A DNA stretch of 58,273 nucleotides, from contig CAMCUN010000017.1 in NCBI GenBank assembly GCA_945878995.1, positions 1 to 58,273 on the forward strand, in the 5' to 3' direction. Position 1 is the first letter of the stretch. The number at the start of each line of letters is the position of its first letter. The position numbers and the translations under genes were made by a program. Under the pieces are notes generated by a model, which was given only the letters and a program-made list of their open reading frames with translations, ran no database searches and had not been told where the DNA came from. This DNA comes from Polaromonas sp. YR568. GTDB taxonomy: Bacteria > Pseudomonadota > Gammaproteobacteria > Burkholderiales > Burkholderiaceae_C. Shown here in pieces: positions 34,796-43,922 of the stretch.

Positions 34796-35676
34796 GAGGT
34801 GCTCCCTTGGGCTTCAGGCTCCCTGTAACCCATGCTGGTCTGCTGGCACCAGCAGCCACCCGCCTGACCGGGGAGGCAGTCGTCGGCACCTTGCACCACG
34901 CGCGCATCTTGCACCCAGACCGGCCGGTCATGGCTGGGAAAGAGCTTGAAATGTGGTGCCACACGCATCAAGCGTTTGAGCGCAGCTTTCTCGCTGCGCC
35001 TGGCCACCACATGGTTGGCGGACAAGCCCACGTCGTTGAAAGTCAAGGTGGGGGAGAGCAATTGATGGCGAACACTGTAGATGAGGTCACCACAAAAAAC
35101 GGCCACGCCTTGGTCGGTATCGGCCACCACCAACATGGAGCCCTCAGTGTGGCCGCCAGCAGGCAGGCAGCGCAGACCAGGCAGCACGCTCTCTGAGCCC
35201 GTGGCCTCCAGGTCGAGCAAGCTCAACGCACCGCGTGTGTGCAGTCGATCAATCAGGTGTTTGATGTCCTCTGGCGGGTACGAGGGCCCAGACAATCCGC
35301 TGACTGCGTACTCCAACTCGCGGCGGTTGACCACCACCACGGTGCTCATAGGAAACAGGTCGGTCTGACCGGCGTGGTCAATGTGCAAATGGGTGTGCAG
35401 CACAAATTGCACGTCCGCAGGTGTCAGGCCGTGCAAGCGCAGTTGCTCCACCAAGCGCTGGTGGGGTTGCTCTATGCCGCAAGCGTTGTCACCCAGGCGG
35501 CGCAAGATATTGGGTTCGCGGAAACCCGTGTCAATGACCACCCGCTGTTCGCCTTGCACCAACAACCAGCCTTGCACAGGCACCCGCACCACGCCGGGCG
35601 CCTCGGCATTGGGCACCATGCGGCGCTGGTTGAGTTCAACCTCGCCAAGGTCAAGCGTGTGCAAGGTCCAACTCAC
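34792..35676 (-). CDS. MBL-fold metallo-hydrolase, lactonase-like
   Basis: A 294-residue metallo-beta-lactamase-fold hydrolase. The zinc motif HTHLHIDHAGQTD gives His96, His98, Asp100 and His101; GGHTEGSM and FCGDLIYS supply further ligands. The overall pattern resembles N-acyl-homoserine lactonase-type proteins, so a lactone or thioester may be the substrate. It starts at a GTG that overlaps the FAD-oxidase stop by four bases. No signal peptide is seen. The true substrate is presumably an intermediate of this operon's pathway. Confidence 0.87.
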   Translation of the reverse strand: MSWTLHTLDLGEVELNQRRMVPNAEAPGVVRVPVQGWLLVQGEQRVVIDTGFREPNILRRLGDNACGIEQPHQRLVEQLRLHGLTPADVQFVLHTHLHIDHAGQTDLFPMSTVVVVNRRELEYAVSGLSGPSYPPEDIKHLIDRLHTRGALSLLDLEATGSESVLPGLRCLPAGGHTEGSMLVVADTDQGVAVFCGDLIYSVRHQLLSPTLTFNDVGLSANHVVARRSEKAALKRLMRVAPHFKLFPSHDRPVWVQDARVVQGADDCLPGQAGGCWCQQTSMGYREPEAQGSTS

Positions 35677-37295
35677 GGCCTAGGCTCCAAGCCCAAGCCC
35701 AGCACGCCGGGGTTGATCACATGCGACGGGTCCACCACGTCTTTGATCTGCTGGAGCAAGCCCCAAGTGGCTTGCCCTTCCAAGGCTTGTGCAAAGGGGT
35801 AGGACTTGGCCCACTGCACATGCAAGGAGCCCATGTCTCTGAACACCCGTTGCAGCCTGTAGCGCAGGTCCAGGGCAGCGGCTGTGCGCTCGGCGTTTTC
35901 CTCCACCAGGGTGGAACTCGCCCGCCGCTCGGGCGTGGCGTAGTGGCTGCGGTAGGGCCCCAGTGGGCGTTTCCAAAAAATCACGGGCTCAATGCCCCAA
36001 AAATGCCCATGAAGGAGCGAGTTGCAAGCCATGCGAATACCGTGCTGCTGCATCAGTGCGGCGTTATCGGCGGCAAATGCCTCAAAGGCTTGCATGGCCT
36101 GCACCGCCTTGGAGGCCGGGAATTTGGCGTTGATCGGAAAATTCACTTCGCCATCGCGGTTGGCCATGATCTCGCCCACGTTCAGATAGGGGCCATAACG
36201 CAAGCCAAAGGGTATGGTGGTGGGCAGTTCCCGCGCGCCATAAGGCTTGCAAAGAAGCGCAATGCGCTGCCGAACGCGATCGGCCGCAGCTTGATCGGCG
36301 GCCTCTGCGATGTAGTACATCGCGTTGGGCAGTCCACGAAGAAAACCCAGCCCAGACGGGTGCCATGCGCGAATCAGTCCCCGCAGAGCGCGCCACTTGT
36401 TGGGGTTGTCCGCCCAGTAATCGGCAATCATTTGTCGCTTGTCTTGCGCTGGCGGCGAGGGCTTGAGCGCGTACTCGCCCACAAAATAGCCATCAAATGC
36501 AAAGGCTTCAGTGTGCAGGCCGCTTTGGGCCATGGCCGCCTGCGCGCGCACCAGGCTGACTCGGTCCGGGAAAGTGACACAGCCAAAAGACATTTTGGGC
36601 CAAGGCTCAAGCAACAAATGCACCTTGGTCTTGAGGCCAAAAGCGCCAGAGTCGCACAGGAACATGCCCGTCAGGTCAGGCCCGTTGTACCGGTAAAAAG
36701 GGGCAGTTCCCGAAGTGGCCCAGGACCCGGTGCGCAGCACCCTGCCGTCCCCGAGCACCACCTCCAGCCCCAGCACATGCTCGGCCAAGGTCATTCGGCC
36801 CATGCCTGTGGCGTTTTGCGACAAACCACCGCCCACCGTGGCGTGGTTGCCCGACAGGGTTCCGAGGTAAGGCACGCGCATGCCCGTGCCCTTGAGTGCG
36901 CGGCGCAAGTCGACCCAGCGCACACCGGTCTCTAGGGACACATAGCGGTCTTGGACATTGACCTCAAGCACTCGGTTGAACACGGCGTTGTCCACCACCA
37001 CCGTGCGGGGCCTGACCGGGACATGGCCCTTGGTGTAGGACATGCCACCACCCCGGGTGTTGACGGCCAAGCCTTCTTCTTGGGCAATGCGCATGATGGC
37101 ACTGAGGTCCTCGACACTGCGCGGGCGCAGCACCGCCATGGCGGTCTCACCCACCTCTTCTGAAAAGTCCATGGAATACAACTGCCGCTCGGCCAGGTCC
37201 AGCCCCACACGCTCAGCGCCCAGGAGCTCTATCAATCGGGACAATGCCTGTTGATCCTGCTCGATTCGGTCCATGTCCAAGGTTCTTGAATTCAT
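35673..37295 (-). CDS. FAD-binding (PCMH-type) oxidoreductase
   Basis: A 540-residue flavoprotein of the VAO/GlcD class. The PCMH FAD-binding domain spans about residues 50-240, with RPRSVEDLSAIMRIAQEEG, NTRGGGMSYTKGHVP and GTLSGNHATVGGGLSQNATG. The C-terminal half is the substrate cap domain. Relatives include vanillyl-alcohol-type, cholesterol and glycolate/D-lactate oxidising enzymes; I cannot say which is closest. It has a GGAGA ribosome binding site and lies between the CoA ligase and the metallo-hydrolase. Confidence 0.87.
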   Translation of the reverse strand: MNSRTLDMDRIEQDQQALSRLIELLGAERVGLDLAERQLYSMDFSEEVGETAMAVLRPRSVEDLSAIMRIAQEEGLAVNTRGGGMSYTKGHVPVRPRTVVVDNAVFNRVLEVNVQDRYVSLETGVRWVDLRRALKGTGMRVPYLGTLSGNHATVGGGLSQNATGMGRMTLAEHVLGLEVVLGDGRVLRTGSWATSGTAPFYRYNGPDLTGMFLCDSGAFGLKTKVHLLLEPWPKMSFGCVTFPDRVSLVRAQAAMAQSGLHTEAFAFDGYFVGEYALKPSPPAQDKRQMIADYWADNPNKWRALRGLIRAWHPSGLGFLRGLPNAMYYIAEAADQAAADRVRQRIALLCKPYGARELPTTIPFGLRYGPYLNVGEIMANRDGEVNFPINAKFPASKAVQAMQAFEAFAADNAALMQQHGIRMACNSLLHGHFWGIEPVIFWKRPLGPYRSHYATPERRASSTLVEENAERTAAALDLRYRLQRVFRDMGSLHVQWAKSYPFAQALEGQATWGLLQQIKDVVDPSHVINPGVLGLGLEPRP

Positions 37296-37334
37296 GCTCA
37301 GTCTCCGTTCTTAAAAAAACCGGTTGACGCCGGC

Positions 37335-38876
37335 TCAGACCACACGTTCCAGTTTGTCCTGCTCTATCCAGGAGCGCAGCACCGCACGCTGCACCCGATT
37401 GGTGGCGGTATTGGGCAAGGCATCGGCAAGGTAGACCGATCGAGGCACCTTGAAGCTGGCCAAACGCAGACGCAGCAAGGCCAAGACCTGCGGCCATTCC
37501 TGCATGAGGGGTTGCACCAGCACGGCTGCAGGAACTTCATCGAGACGCGCGTCGGGCATGCCCAACACACACACCATTTGCGAGCCGCAAATCTCGCGCA
37601 AAGCCTCCTCGACCTCCGCAGGGGCCATGTTTTCACCGCCCACGCGAATGATTTCTTTAAGCCGAGCCACATACACCAAGTGACCTTGCTCCAATCGGCC
37701 GAGATCACCTGAGCGAAACCAGCCGTCTGCGGTCAAAGCTTCGGTCTGGGCCTGCGGGTTGGCAAAGTAGCCTGGGCTGAGGGTGTGGCCACGCATTTGA
37801 ATCTCACCCGTAGAGCCAGCTGGCACGGGCGCTAAATTGAGTGGATCCACGATGCGAATCTCGTTGCCTGGCTGAGGTCTGCCGTTGGCACTGAGCCGCA
37901 GTGTGAGCGGATCGTCCGGATACCACATGGTGAACTGACCGGCCGTCTCCGTCATGCCATAAATGTTGGAGATGCCCGGGATGTCCAGTTCATCGTGGAT
38001 GCGCTGCAAAAAAGCAGGCGTGCCCAGGTCGTGGCTGACTTGCATGCTGCTCAACTTCTGGCGGGCGCGCTCTGCCCCCAAGGCGAGCACATCGCGGAAA
38101 TAAACCATGTGCGAGACGTCACAGCGGTGCTGCTCGGCCAAGTCTAAAAATTGCTCCGGGTCCCAAACCGACATGGAGGTGAGCGTGCAAGCGGAGAGCA
38201 GGCACACGGTCAGTGCGTGCATGGACCCACTGCAGTGAAAAAACGGGCCGGCGCTCAAAAACTGGCTTGACGGGCTCAGGCCCTGACAGCGCGCCACACA
38301 AGATGCCGTTGCCAGGTAGGCCGCATTGGTGAGCATGACGCCTTTGGGCAAGGATGTGGTGCCCGAGGTGTATTGAATGCAAAACACGTCCGCGGGCATG
38401 GTCACAGGCTCGCGCGCTGAATGCGGGCCCACAGTACAAACTGGCCAAGCATGGGGTGGCAACAGGTCATCAGCTTGCCACACGCGCACCTGCGAGTTTG
38501 CGCCGTCCAGGGCCTGCATCGCCTCTTCTAGGTACCGCCTGCGCCGGTAAAAGCGGGTGGTGACCAGACCGTGGAGTTGCGCCAAACCGAGCAGTTGCTT
38601 GAGTTCGACTTCTGTCAGTCGGGTATTGATGGGCACAGCCACAGCGCCCAAGGCATTGAGCGCCAAAAAACTCTCTGCCCAGGACGGACAGTTGTGGAAC
38701 CACAGCCCAATGCGTTGGCCAGGCTGCACGGAGCTGGACCAATGTGCGACCAGGGCCTGCACCCGCGAGGCCAGTTGACTGAAGCTGCGCTCCACGCCGT
38801 CGATGCGAATCGCCACGCGCTCAGGATGGTGCCTGGCCGCATGCCACAACAAATCAACCACACGAAGTGCATTCAT
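37335..38876 (-). CDS. AMP-forming acyl-CoA synthetase
   Basis: A 513-residue ligase that activates a carboxylic acid to its CoA thioester through an acyl-adenylate. Motifs are YTSGTTSLPKGVMLTN (ATP binding), YGMTETAGQF, and GWFRSGDLGRLEQGHLVYV followed by KEIIRVGGENMAP with the hinge and lysine region. The start at 38876 opens MNALRVVDLLWHAARHHPER, the normal family opening; the longer frame overlaps the MaoC-like gene. It probably performs the entry step for the acid degraded by this operon. Confidence 0.92.
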   Translation of the reverse strand: MNALRVVDLLWHAARHHPERVAIRIDGVERSFSQLASRVQALVAHWSSSVQPGQRIGLWFHNCPSWAESFLALNALGAVAVPINTRLTEVELKQLLGLAQLHGLVTTRFYRRRRYLEEAMQALDGANSQVRVWQADDLLPPHAWPVCTVGPHSAREPVTMPADVFCIQYTSGTTSLPKGVMLTNAAYLATASCVARCQGLSPSSQFLSAGPFFHCSGSMHALTVCLLSACTLTSMSVWDPEQFLDLAEQHRCDVSHMVYFRDVLALGAERARQKLSSMQVSHDLGTPAFLQRIHDELDIPGISNIYGMTETAGQFTMWYPDDPLTLRLSANGRPQPGNEIRIVDPLNLAPVPAGSTGEIQMRGHTLSPGYFANPQAQTEALTADGWFRSGDLGRLEQGHLVYVARLKEIIRVGGENMAPAEVEEALREICGSQMVCVLGMPDARLDEVPAAVLVQPLMQEWPQVLALLRLRLASFKVPRSVYLADALPNTATNRVQRAVLRSWIEQDKLERVV

Positions 38877-38883
38877 GGCAAGT

Positions 38884-39393
38884 TCAGTCGTCTTGGGGAA
38901 AGTCGATCTCGCGGTGCACGTCTTGCGGCACAAACGGGTATGGCACGCGCACGCCCGGATGGGCAGGCAACACGCCAATGGCATGGCCAGCTGTCGAGAT
39001 TTCGCCTAAATGATTCACCAGTTGCACGGCCAGCGTGATGAAGACCAAATCGCCCTTGGTGCGTGCGTCTACCACCTGTGACACTGCCCGCAGCGCATCG
39101 CCGGCGAGGTCCATTTTTTTATAGCGAAACCTCAAACGCCACAGCCAGCCCTCAGACCCCAGGCTGACTTTGACCAGCTGCACAAACACATGCTGTTTCC
39201 AAGAGCCATTGATCAAAATACCTGGAAGCTTGTCGTGCCCGGTGGCAAAAGCATGGTCGTAATGAATGCGGTGGAAATTCTCCACCGCCGCCGACCATCG
39301 CATGATGTGGGCTGTGCTGATCACGCCCTTGTCCAAGGTGGCCAGGATCTGACCCGGGACCAGGCTGTTGACATCAAAGGGACTGGTGGTCAT
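38884..39393 (-). CDS. MaoC-like hot-dog dehydratase subunit
   Basis: A 169-residue hot-dog-fold protein. The catalytic region reads FHRIHYDHAFATGHDKLPGI, close to the hydratase-2 motif with Asp and His. It ends with VRVPYPFVPQDVHREIDFPQ. Together with the adjacent 176-residue protein it would make a heteromeric enoyl-CoA hydratase. The two are four bases apart, which supports a complex. It hydrates an unsaturated acyl-CoA in the proposed pathway. Confidence 0.82.
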   Translation of the reverse strand: MTTSPFDVNSLVPGQILATLDKGVISTAHIMRWSAAVENFHRIHYDHAFATGHDKLPGILINGSWKQHVFVQLVKVSLGSEGWLWRLRFRYKKMDLAGDALRAVSQVVDARTKGDLVFITLAVQLVNHLGEISTAGHAIGVLPAHPGVRVPYPFVPQDVHREIDFPQDD

Positions 39394-39397
39394 GGCA

Positions 39398-39928
39398 TCA
39401 CCTCCAGATCAAGGTTTGACGATTGATCAGCAACAAATCAGCGCCATCCACGCGGAACTCGGTCTCAATGTCCACCAATAAGATTTGCCCATTTTTGCCT
39501 TCCTTGAGCAAGACATTGGCGTAACGGGCCTGGGCGGTACACCACTCGCCCACCGCCAAGCAGCGGAAAAATTCGATGTCATTGCCACCGTTGAGCAAGC
39601 GCTTGAATGGCGACGCAATGGGTTCAAGGCCAAAGTAAACGCCATCGTTGCCAAAAGTGCCATCTGCATCAGGGTCTTCCTGCACCGACATCAAGGGGTC
39701 AGGGCCGTGGGCTGGGTTGCGAAAAGCATGGACAGGGTACAGCGGCGGCGCAACCAGTTCGCCGTAGGGCCCGGCCAAGGCCATGTCCAGGTCGTGGTGC
39801 AAGGGGTCCTTGTCCATGATGGCCTGCACAAAGCGGCGCAAGGCATCACGCTCGAGTGGCCCGTGGGCGCGCTTGAGGGGCCCCCTCAGGCCCACATAAC
39901 GCTCAAAATCAGCGGAGGTGGCGGCCAT
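39398..39928 (-). CDS. FAS1-like N-terminal MaoC dehydratase partner
   Basis: A 176-residue hot-dog protein with FVQAIMDKDPLHHD near residue 32 and PPLYPVHAFRNPAHGPDPL in the middle, the pattern of the non-catalytic half of heteromeric MaoC-type hydratases. It is immediately upstream of its presumed catalytic partner and three bases downstream of the lyase gene. On its own it probably has no activity. Confidence 0.78.
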   Translation of the reverse strand: MAATSADFERYVGLRGPLKRAHGPLERDALRRFVQAIMDKDPLHHDLDMALAGPYGELVAPPLYPVHAFRNPAHGPDPLMSVQEDPDADGTFGNDGVYFGLEPIASPFKRLLNGGNDIEFFRCLAVGEWCTAQARYANVLLKEGKNGQILLVDIETEFRVDGADLLLINRQTLIWR

Positions 39929-39931
39929 GGC

Positions 39932-40900
39932 TCAGGCCGCGTGGGCGGCGGCCACTGCCCGACGGTAGCTCGCCAAGTGGCCACCGCGCATCACTTTGCC
40001 AGGCAGAGGGTGGCCCACAATGGCTTCCGCTTCCCGTGCCACATCCAACAAGCGTTCCAAGTCCACGCCCGTGTCCACACCGATTTCTTGGCACAGGTGA
40101 ACCAGGTCCTCGGTGGCAATATTGCCTGGCGCGTCTTTGAATCCAGCGTAGGGACAGCCGCCCAAACCGGCCACCGCCGAGTCAAAGTCATCCACGCCCA
40201 TTTCCATGGCGGCCAGCGCATTGGCCAAGCCCAGGCCACGCGTATCGTGCAGGTGCAAGTTGATGCGCTGGTCAGGCCACTTGTCGCGGACCTTGCCGAC
40301 CATGCGGCGTATCGACACCGGGGTGGCCCAGCCCATGGTGTCAGCCAGTTGAATCAATTCAATGGGCAGGCCATGGTCATCGGCCATCTGCATCAGGCGT
40401 TGTACCAAGCGAACCACATGGTCAGGATCGATATCGCCTTCGTAATTGCATCCAAATGCGGCCATCACGCTGAGCTCTTTGGCCTGCACGTTGAAACGCT
40501 GAAAGCCTTCAATGCGCTTTTCAGTTTCCGTAAATGTTTCTTCAATGCTGCGGTTGGTGTTTTTGCGAGAAAAAGCCTCACTGGCTGTCACGCTCAGGCT
40601 GCCGTGCACGTCAAGCTTTTGGGTCATGACGGCCCGCTGCAGGCCCTGCGTGTTGAGATAAACACAGGTGTACAGCGTGCCAGGATGGCGCTTGAAGCCG
40701 GCCACCAGTTCGTCGGCATCCGCCATTTGAGGCACCCACTTGGGACTCACAAATGAAGTGACTTCAATTTCCGCAAAGTGGCACTCTGAGAGCATGTCGA
40801 CCAGGCGGATTTTTTCAGCCGTGCTCACAGGATTTTTTTCTATTTGCATGCCCTCACGGGGACCGAGTTCATGCAAGGTGATGTGTTTAGGAAGGCTCAT
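39932..40900 (-). CDS. HMG-CoA lyase-like acyl-CoA lyase
   Basis: A 322-residue TIM-barrel lyase. The family signature VAGLGGCPYAGFKDAPGNI, with its Cys, and the metal-binding NLHLHDTRGLGLAN are intact. The N-terminal active-site motif reads GPREGMQIE (residues 13-21), where typical HMG-CoA lyases have GPRDGLQNE, so the catalytic Asp is replaced by Glu16. The substrate may therefore be another 3-hydroxyacyl-CoA. It would cut the hydrated acyl-CoA into a keto compound and a smaller CoA ester. Confidence 0.88.
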   Translation of the reverse strand: MSLPKHITLHELGPREGMQIEKNPVSTAEKIRLVDMLSECHFAEIEVTSFVSPKWVPQMADADELVAGFKRHPGTLYTCVYLNTQGLQRAVMTQKLDVHGSLSVTASEAFSRKNTNRSIEETFTETEKRIEGFQRFNVQAKELSVMAAFGCNYEGDIDPDHVVRLVQRLMQMADDHGLPIELIQLADTMGWATPVSIRRMVGKVRDKWPDQRINLHLHDTRGLGLANALAAMEMGVDDFDSAVAGLGGCPYAGFKDAPGNIATEDLVHLCQEIGVDTGVDLERLLDVAREAEAIVGHPLPGKVMRGGHLASYRRAVAAAHAA

Positions 40901-40928
40901 TGCATTGGCTCCAAACTTGGATGGACAT

Positions 40929-41723
40929 TCATTGATTCAGGCCATAAAAGGCCAGCACTTGGTCCACACGCTGTCGATCGGGTTGGTCGTTCATCCAGCC
41001 CTGGCGGCTTTGGCCCAGGCCCACCGAGCGTCTGAGTTGAACTTGCATTTCTGTCATCTTCAAAGTCACCGCGATGCCGTCCAAGATGGGCGCACCATCC
41101 ACACGAGTGACACCGTGGGTGGCCAGCAAAATATTCAGTGGCATTTCACCCGGAACAATGACATCAGCGCCTTGCGCAATGAGCGCCCTAGCGGACTGTT
41201 CAAACCGTGCGATCAGCGGCGCCGGGGCGTTCCAGGCTTTGAGCACATCGTGAAAACTAAATCCCACTGGGCCCACACCAGCACATCGGGAGCTCAGTCC
41301 GTAAATGCCAATTTGTTCCTTGTAAAGCGGAACCATGCGGTCAATGAACACCATCAAACCAAAACGATGGCCCAACTGGCACGCCATGTGAAAAGACGCT
41401 TCACCGTAGCCCACCACGGGCATGTCAATCAAAGTTCGAATTTCACGAATGTAGGGGTTGGGCAGCGTGCACATGGCGTAGGCATCAAAGCCCTCATCTT
41501 GGGCCTTGAGCGCTTGGGTGATCCATTGGGTGCCATGCACAGCAAACAACGCGGCATAGCTGATGTCAGTGCCAGGATAGTTGCTCGGGTAAGTCCCAGG
41601 TCTCACGCCATGCATGACCACCTCTGTGTCCGGAAGAACAACCTTACGAATATGCCGCTCCATGGCCTCCCGGTAGGCGGGCAAGACGTCGAGCTCGGTA
41701 AAACTTTGATGCCAGATTTTCAT
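40929..41723 (-). CDS. aspartate/glutamate-racemase-fold protein 2
   Basis: A 264-residue paralogue of the protein at 34004-34795. The first Cys is present in YAMCTLPNP (Cys85). The second position is again Gly in VPGEMPL (Gly192). Both start MKIW and have similar overall layout, but they differ in the middle, so they probably act on different substrates or as a heteromer. It is the second gene of the nine-gene operon, 53 bases after the Bug binding protein. Confidence 0.82.
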   Translation of the reverse strand: MKIWHQSFTELDVLPAYREAMERHIRKVVLPDTEVVMHGVRPGTYPSNYPGTDISYAALFAVHGTQWITQALKAQDEGFDAYAMCTLPNPYIREIRTLIDMPVVGYGEASFHMACQLGHRFGLMVFIDRMVPLYKEQIGIYGLSSRCAGVGPVGFSFHDVLKAWNAPAPLIARFEQSARALIAQGADVIVPGEMPLNILLATHGVTRVDGAPILDGIAVTLKMTEMQVQLRRSVGLGQSRQGWMNDQPDRQRVDQVLAFYGLNQ

Positions 41724-41776
41724 AAGTGAAATTAAATGTGGGGCTGAACGAGCAGCCCCATCAAGGGAACAACCCC

Positions 41777-42745
41777 TCAGTCGACTTGAATCTTGGAATC
41801 GCGAATGGTTTTACCCCAACGCTCAAATTCAAGGTCCAGGGTTCGGACAAAGTCTTGCGGAGAGCCAGTGACCACGTCCAGGCCATTTTTTCGCATGGTC
41901 TCTTGCAGCCTTGGGTCTTTGAGCGAGTCATTGATGGCTTTGCTGATCACATTGGCCACGTCAGAAGGCAACTTGGCAGGGCCGAGCACGCCCAGCCAAA
42001 GCCGCCCATCGAGTGGCACCCCTTGCTCAGCCAAGGTGGGCAGGTCGTTGGCCCAGGCCAGCCGTTGCGGTGCCCCCACACCCAGCAAGCGAACCTTGCC
42101 TGCGCGGTGATTGGGCTCGGCCAGGGTCATAGGCACCATCATGGCGTCAATCTGCCCCGCCATCAACGCAGTGATGGCTGGCGCTGCTCCCTGAAAAGGC
42201 ACATGGGTGGTTTGCACACCTGCAGCGCCATTGAACATTTCCATGGCCACTTGCGACGAACTGCCTATGCCCCACGAGGCGTAATTGATGCTTTTGGGCT
42301 TGGCCTTGGCCGCTTGCACGTACTGGCTCAAGGAGGCGGCTTGATTGGGATTCACGATCAAAGCCATCGTGAGGTAACCCACGATGCCCACCGGTGTGAA
42401 GTCTCGCTTGGCGTCGTAACGCATCTTGGCGTAAACGTGCGGATTGATAGAGTGGGTGTCAGCTGCTGTGAACACCAGGGTATACCCGTCTGCGGGCTGA
42501 CTGGCGACAAACTCTGAGCCAATCATGCCGCTGGCGCCGGCACGGTTGTCAATCACCACCGTCTGCTTGAGTCGCTCCGTCATGGCCGCCGCAAGAGCCC
42601 GGGCCACCACGTCTGTCGAGCCACCCGGCGGGTAGGGCACCACCATGCGTATTGACTTTTCGGGGTAGGCTGCCTGGGCACTCAGGGCGAAAGATGCAAT
42701 TGAGACGCACAGGGTGCGACGCAAAATACGGCGAAGTTCAGTCAT
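41777..42745 (-). CDS. tripartite tricarboxylate transporter binding protein (Bug family)
   Basis: A 322-residue periplasmic binding protein. The signal peptide ends near SAQA; the mature start YPEKSIRMVVPYPPGGSTDV is the Bug hallmark, and VDNRAGASGMIG follows. The start at 42745 has AGGAG upstream and opens on the signal peptide. Bug proteins usually bind small carboxylates. No TctA/TctB membrane genes are in this window, so it must use components encoded elsewhere or act as a sensor. It is the first gene of the nine-gene operon and divergent from the LysR gene. Confidence 0.93.
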   Translation of the reverse strand: MTELRRILRRTLCVSIASFALSAQAAYPEKSIRMVVPYPPGGSTDVVARALAAAMTERLKQTVVIDNRAGASGMIGSEFVASQPADGYTLVFTAADTHSINPHVYAKMRYDAKRDFTPVGIVGYLTMALIVNPNQAASLSQYVQAAKAKPKSINYASWGIGSSSQVAMEMFNGAAGVQTTHVPFQGAAPAITALMAGQIDAMMVPMTLAEPNHRAGKVRLLGVGAPQRLAWANDLPTLAEQGVPLDGRLWLGVLGPAKLPSDVANVISKAINDSLKDPRLQETMRKNGLDVVTGSPQDFVRTLDLEFERWGKTIRDSKIQVD

Positions 42746-42876
42746 GGCTTGTCTCCTGTCTGGTGGTTGCAGTTTGCATTTAAAGCGCAGTGGCCGGTCT
42801 TCGTCGGATGTATCCACTGACAGATCAATGTAGCAATGCGGACCCGAATGCAATAGCATGTCTTCGTTCCTTATTC

Positions 42877-42891
42877 ATAGGCATTAGTTAT
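42877..42891. promoter_or_regulatory. candidate LysR-type binding site
   Basis: ATAGGCATTAGTTAT is a degenerate T-N11-A-type inverted repeat overlapping the lysR start codon, in the gap shared with the divergent nine-gene operon. It matches 11 of 15 bases of ATAAGCATTGCGTAT at 45863-45877, before the other Bug gene. Confidence 0.35.
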
Positions 42892-43795
42892 GGAAATCCA
42901 GCACGTACGCCATTTCATTGCCGCCGCAGACCTGGGCAACATGACGCGGGCCGCCGAGATGCTGGGCATTGCCCAGCCGGCACTGAGCCAGTCTTTGCGG
43001 CGAATGGAAGAAAAACTGGGGGTCAAACTGTTTGACCGTTCGCGCCGCGGCATCACGCTCAGTGAGGCGGGTGCAGCCATCATTGACGAATTGCGCGAGG
43101 CGGTGATGCGCATTGACCAAGCATCTGAGCGTGCTCAGCAAGTGGCACAAGGTGTGGCGGGTACCTTGACGGTGGGCTTCACGGTGTCGGCGGTTTACCA
43201 GGTCTTGCCGCGTGCCCTGCAACTGCTCAGCAAAGAAGCGCCCAATGTGCGTGTGGTGCTGCGTGAAATGCCCAATTTGCAGCAGGCCCAAGCCCTGGAC
43301 CGTGGCGACATTGATTTGGGCATTCTCTACACGCCACTGACGCTGTCAGCGCGTTTGCGCCAGCAACTGCTGGCGCGCTACCAAGTGGTGGCCGCCGTGC
43401 ACGAGGGTGTGCCAGTGGCAAGCGATGGTCTGGTTTCTTTGCGTGATGTCGCCAGGGCTGGCTTGGTCATGTTTGACCAAGCCCAAATTCCTTTGCTGCG
43501 CAGCGGCATCATGCAAGCGCTCAACAAGCTCGAAGAGGAGTACCGGGTGGTGCAAGAGGTCGGGCATACCTTGACAGCGCTGGCCTGCGTAGGCCACGGC
43601 ATGGGCGCCGCTTTGCTGCCCAGTGGCACGCGACAAGTGCAATTTCCGGGCGTTCGATACTGCGAGATTCGCGAACACCATCTGCTGCCTTCTTTGCAAT
43701 TGAGTGCGGTCTGGCGCGCCCGATCCCGGCCGACGGTGGTCGATCAATTCGCACAGATTTTGCACCGCGCATCGACCCACATCTCTCAAGATTGA
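42890..43795 (+). CDS. LysR-family transcriptional regulator
   Basis: A 301-residue LTTR. The N-terminal winged helix reads HFIAAADLGNMTRAAEMLGI then PALSQSLRRMEEKLGVKLFD (residues 8-49). The effector domain starts near residue 90 with LTVGFTVSAVYQVLPRALQL, of the CbbR/CatR-like kind. It is divergent from the nine-gene catabolic operon with a 144-base shared gap, so it most likely activates that operon in response to its substrate or an intermediate. The SDR gene at 43923 follows it on the same strand. Confidence 0.92.
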   Translation: MEIQHVRHFIAAADLGNMTRAAEMLGIAQPALSQSLRRMEEKLGVKLFDRSRRGITLSEAGAAIIDELREAVMRIDQASERAQQVAQGVAGTLTVGFTVSAVYQVLPRALQLLSKEAPNVRVVLREMPNLQQAQALDRGDIDLGILYTPLTLSARLRQQLLARYQVVAAVHEGVPVASDGLVSLRDVARAGLVMFDQAQIPLLRSGIMQALNKLEEEYRVVQEVGHTLTALACVGHGMGAALLPSGTRQVQFPGVRYCEIREHHLLPSLQLSAVWRARSRPTVVDQFAQILHRASTHISQD

Positions 43796-43922
43796 ACCCA
43801 GAGTTGGCCTTCGGCTTTTTGAATCTTAAAAAACCTGTGAATCACCCTGTGAATTTAAAGACCCGCCTCAACTGATGGGTGAACTCCTTGAACAACTCCA
43901 TCCAGGTCAAAGGATCTTATTC

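Noticed and set aside
34792..35676. Quorum-quenching AHL lactonase
   Set aside because: The zinc motif fits the fold, but the gene overlaps two catabolic genes in one operon, so a pathway lactone or thioester is more likely than a signal molecule.
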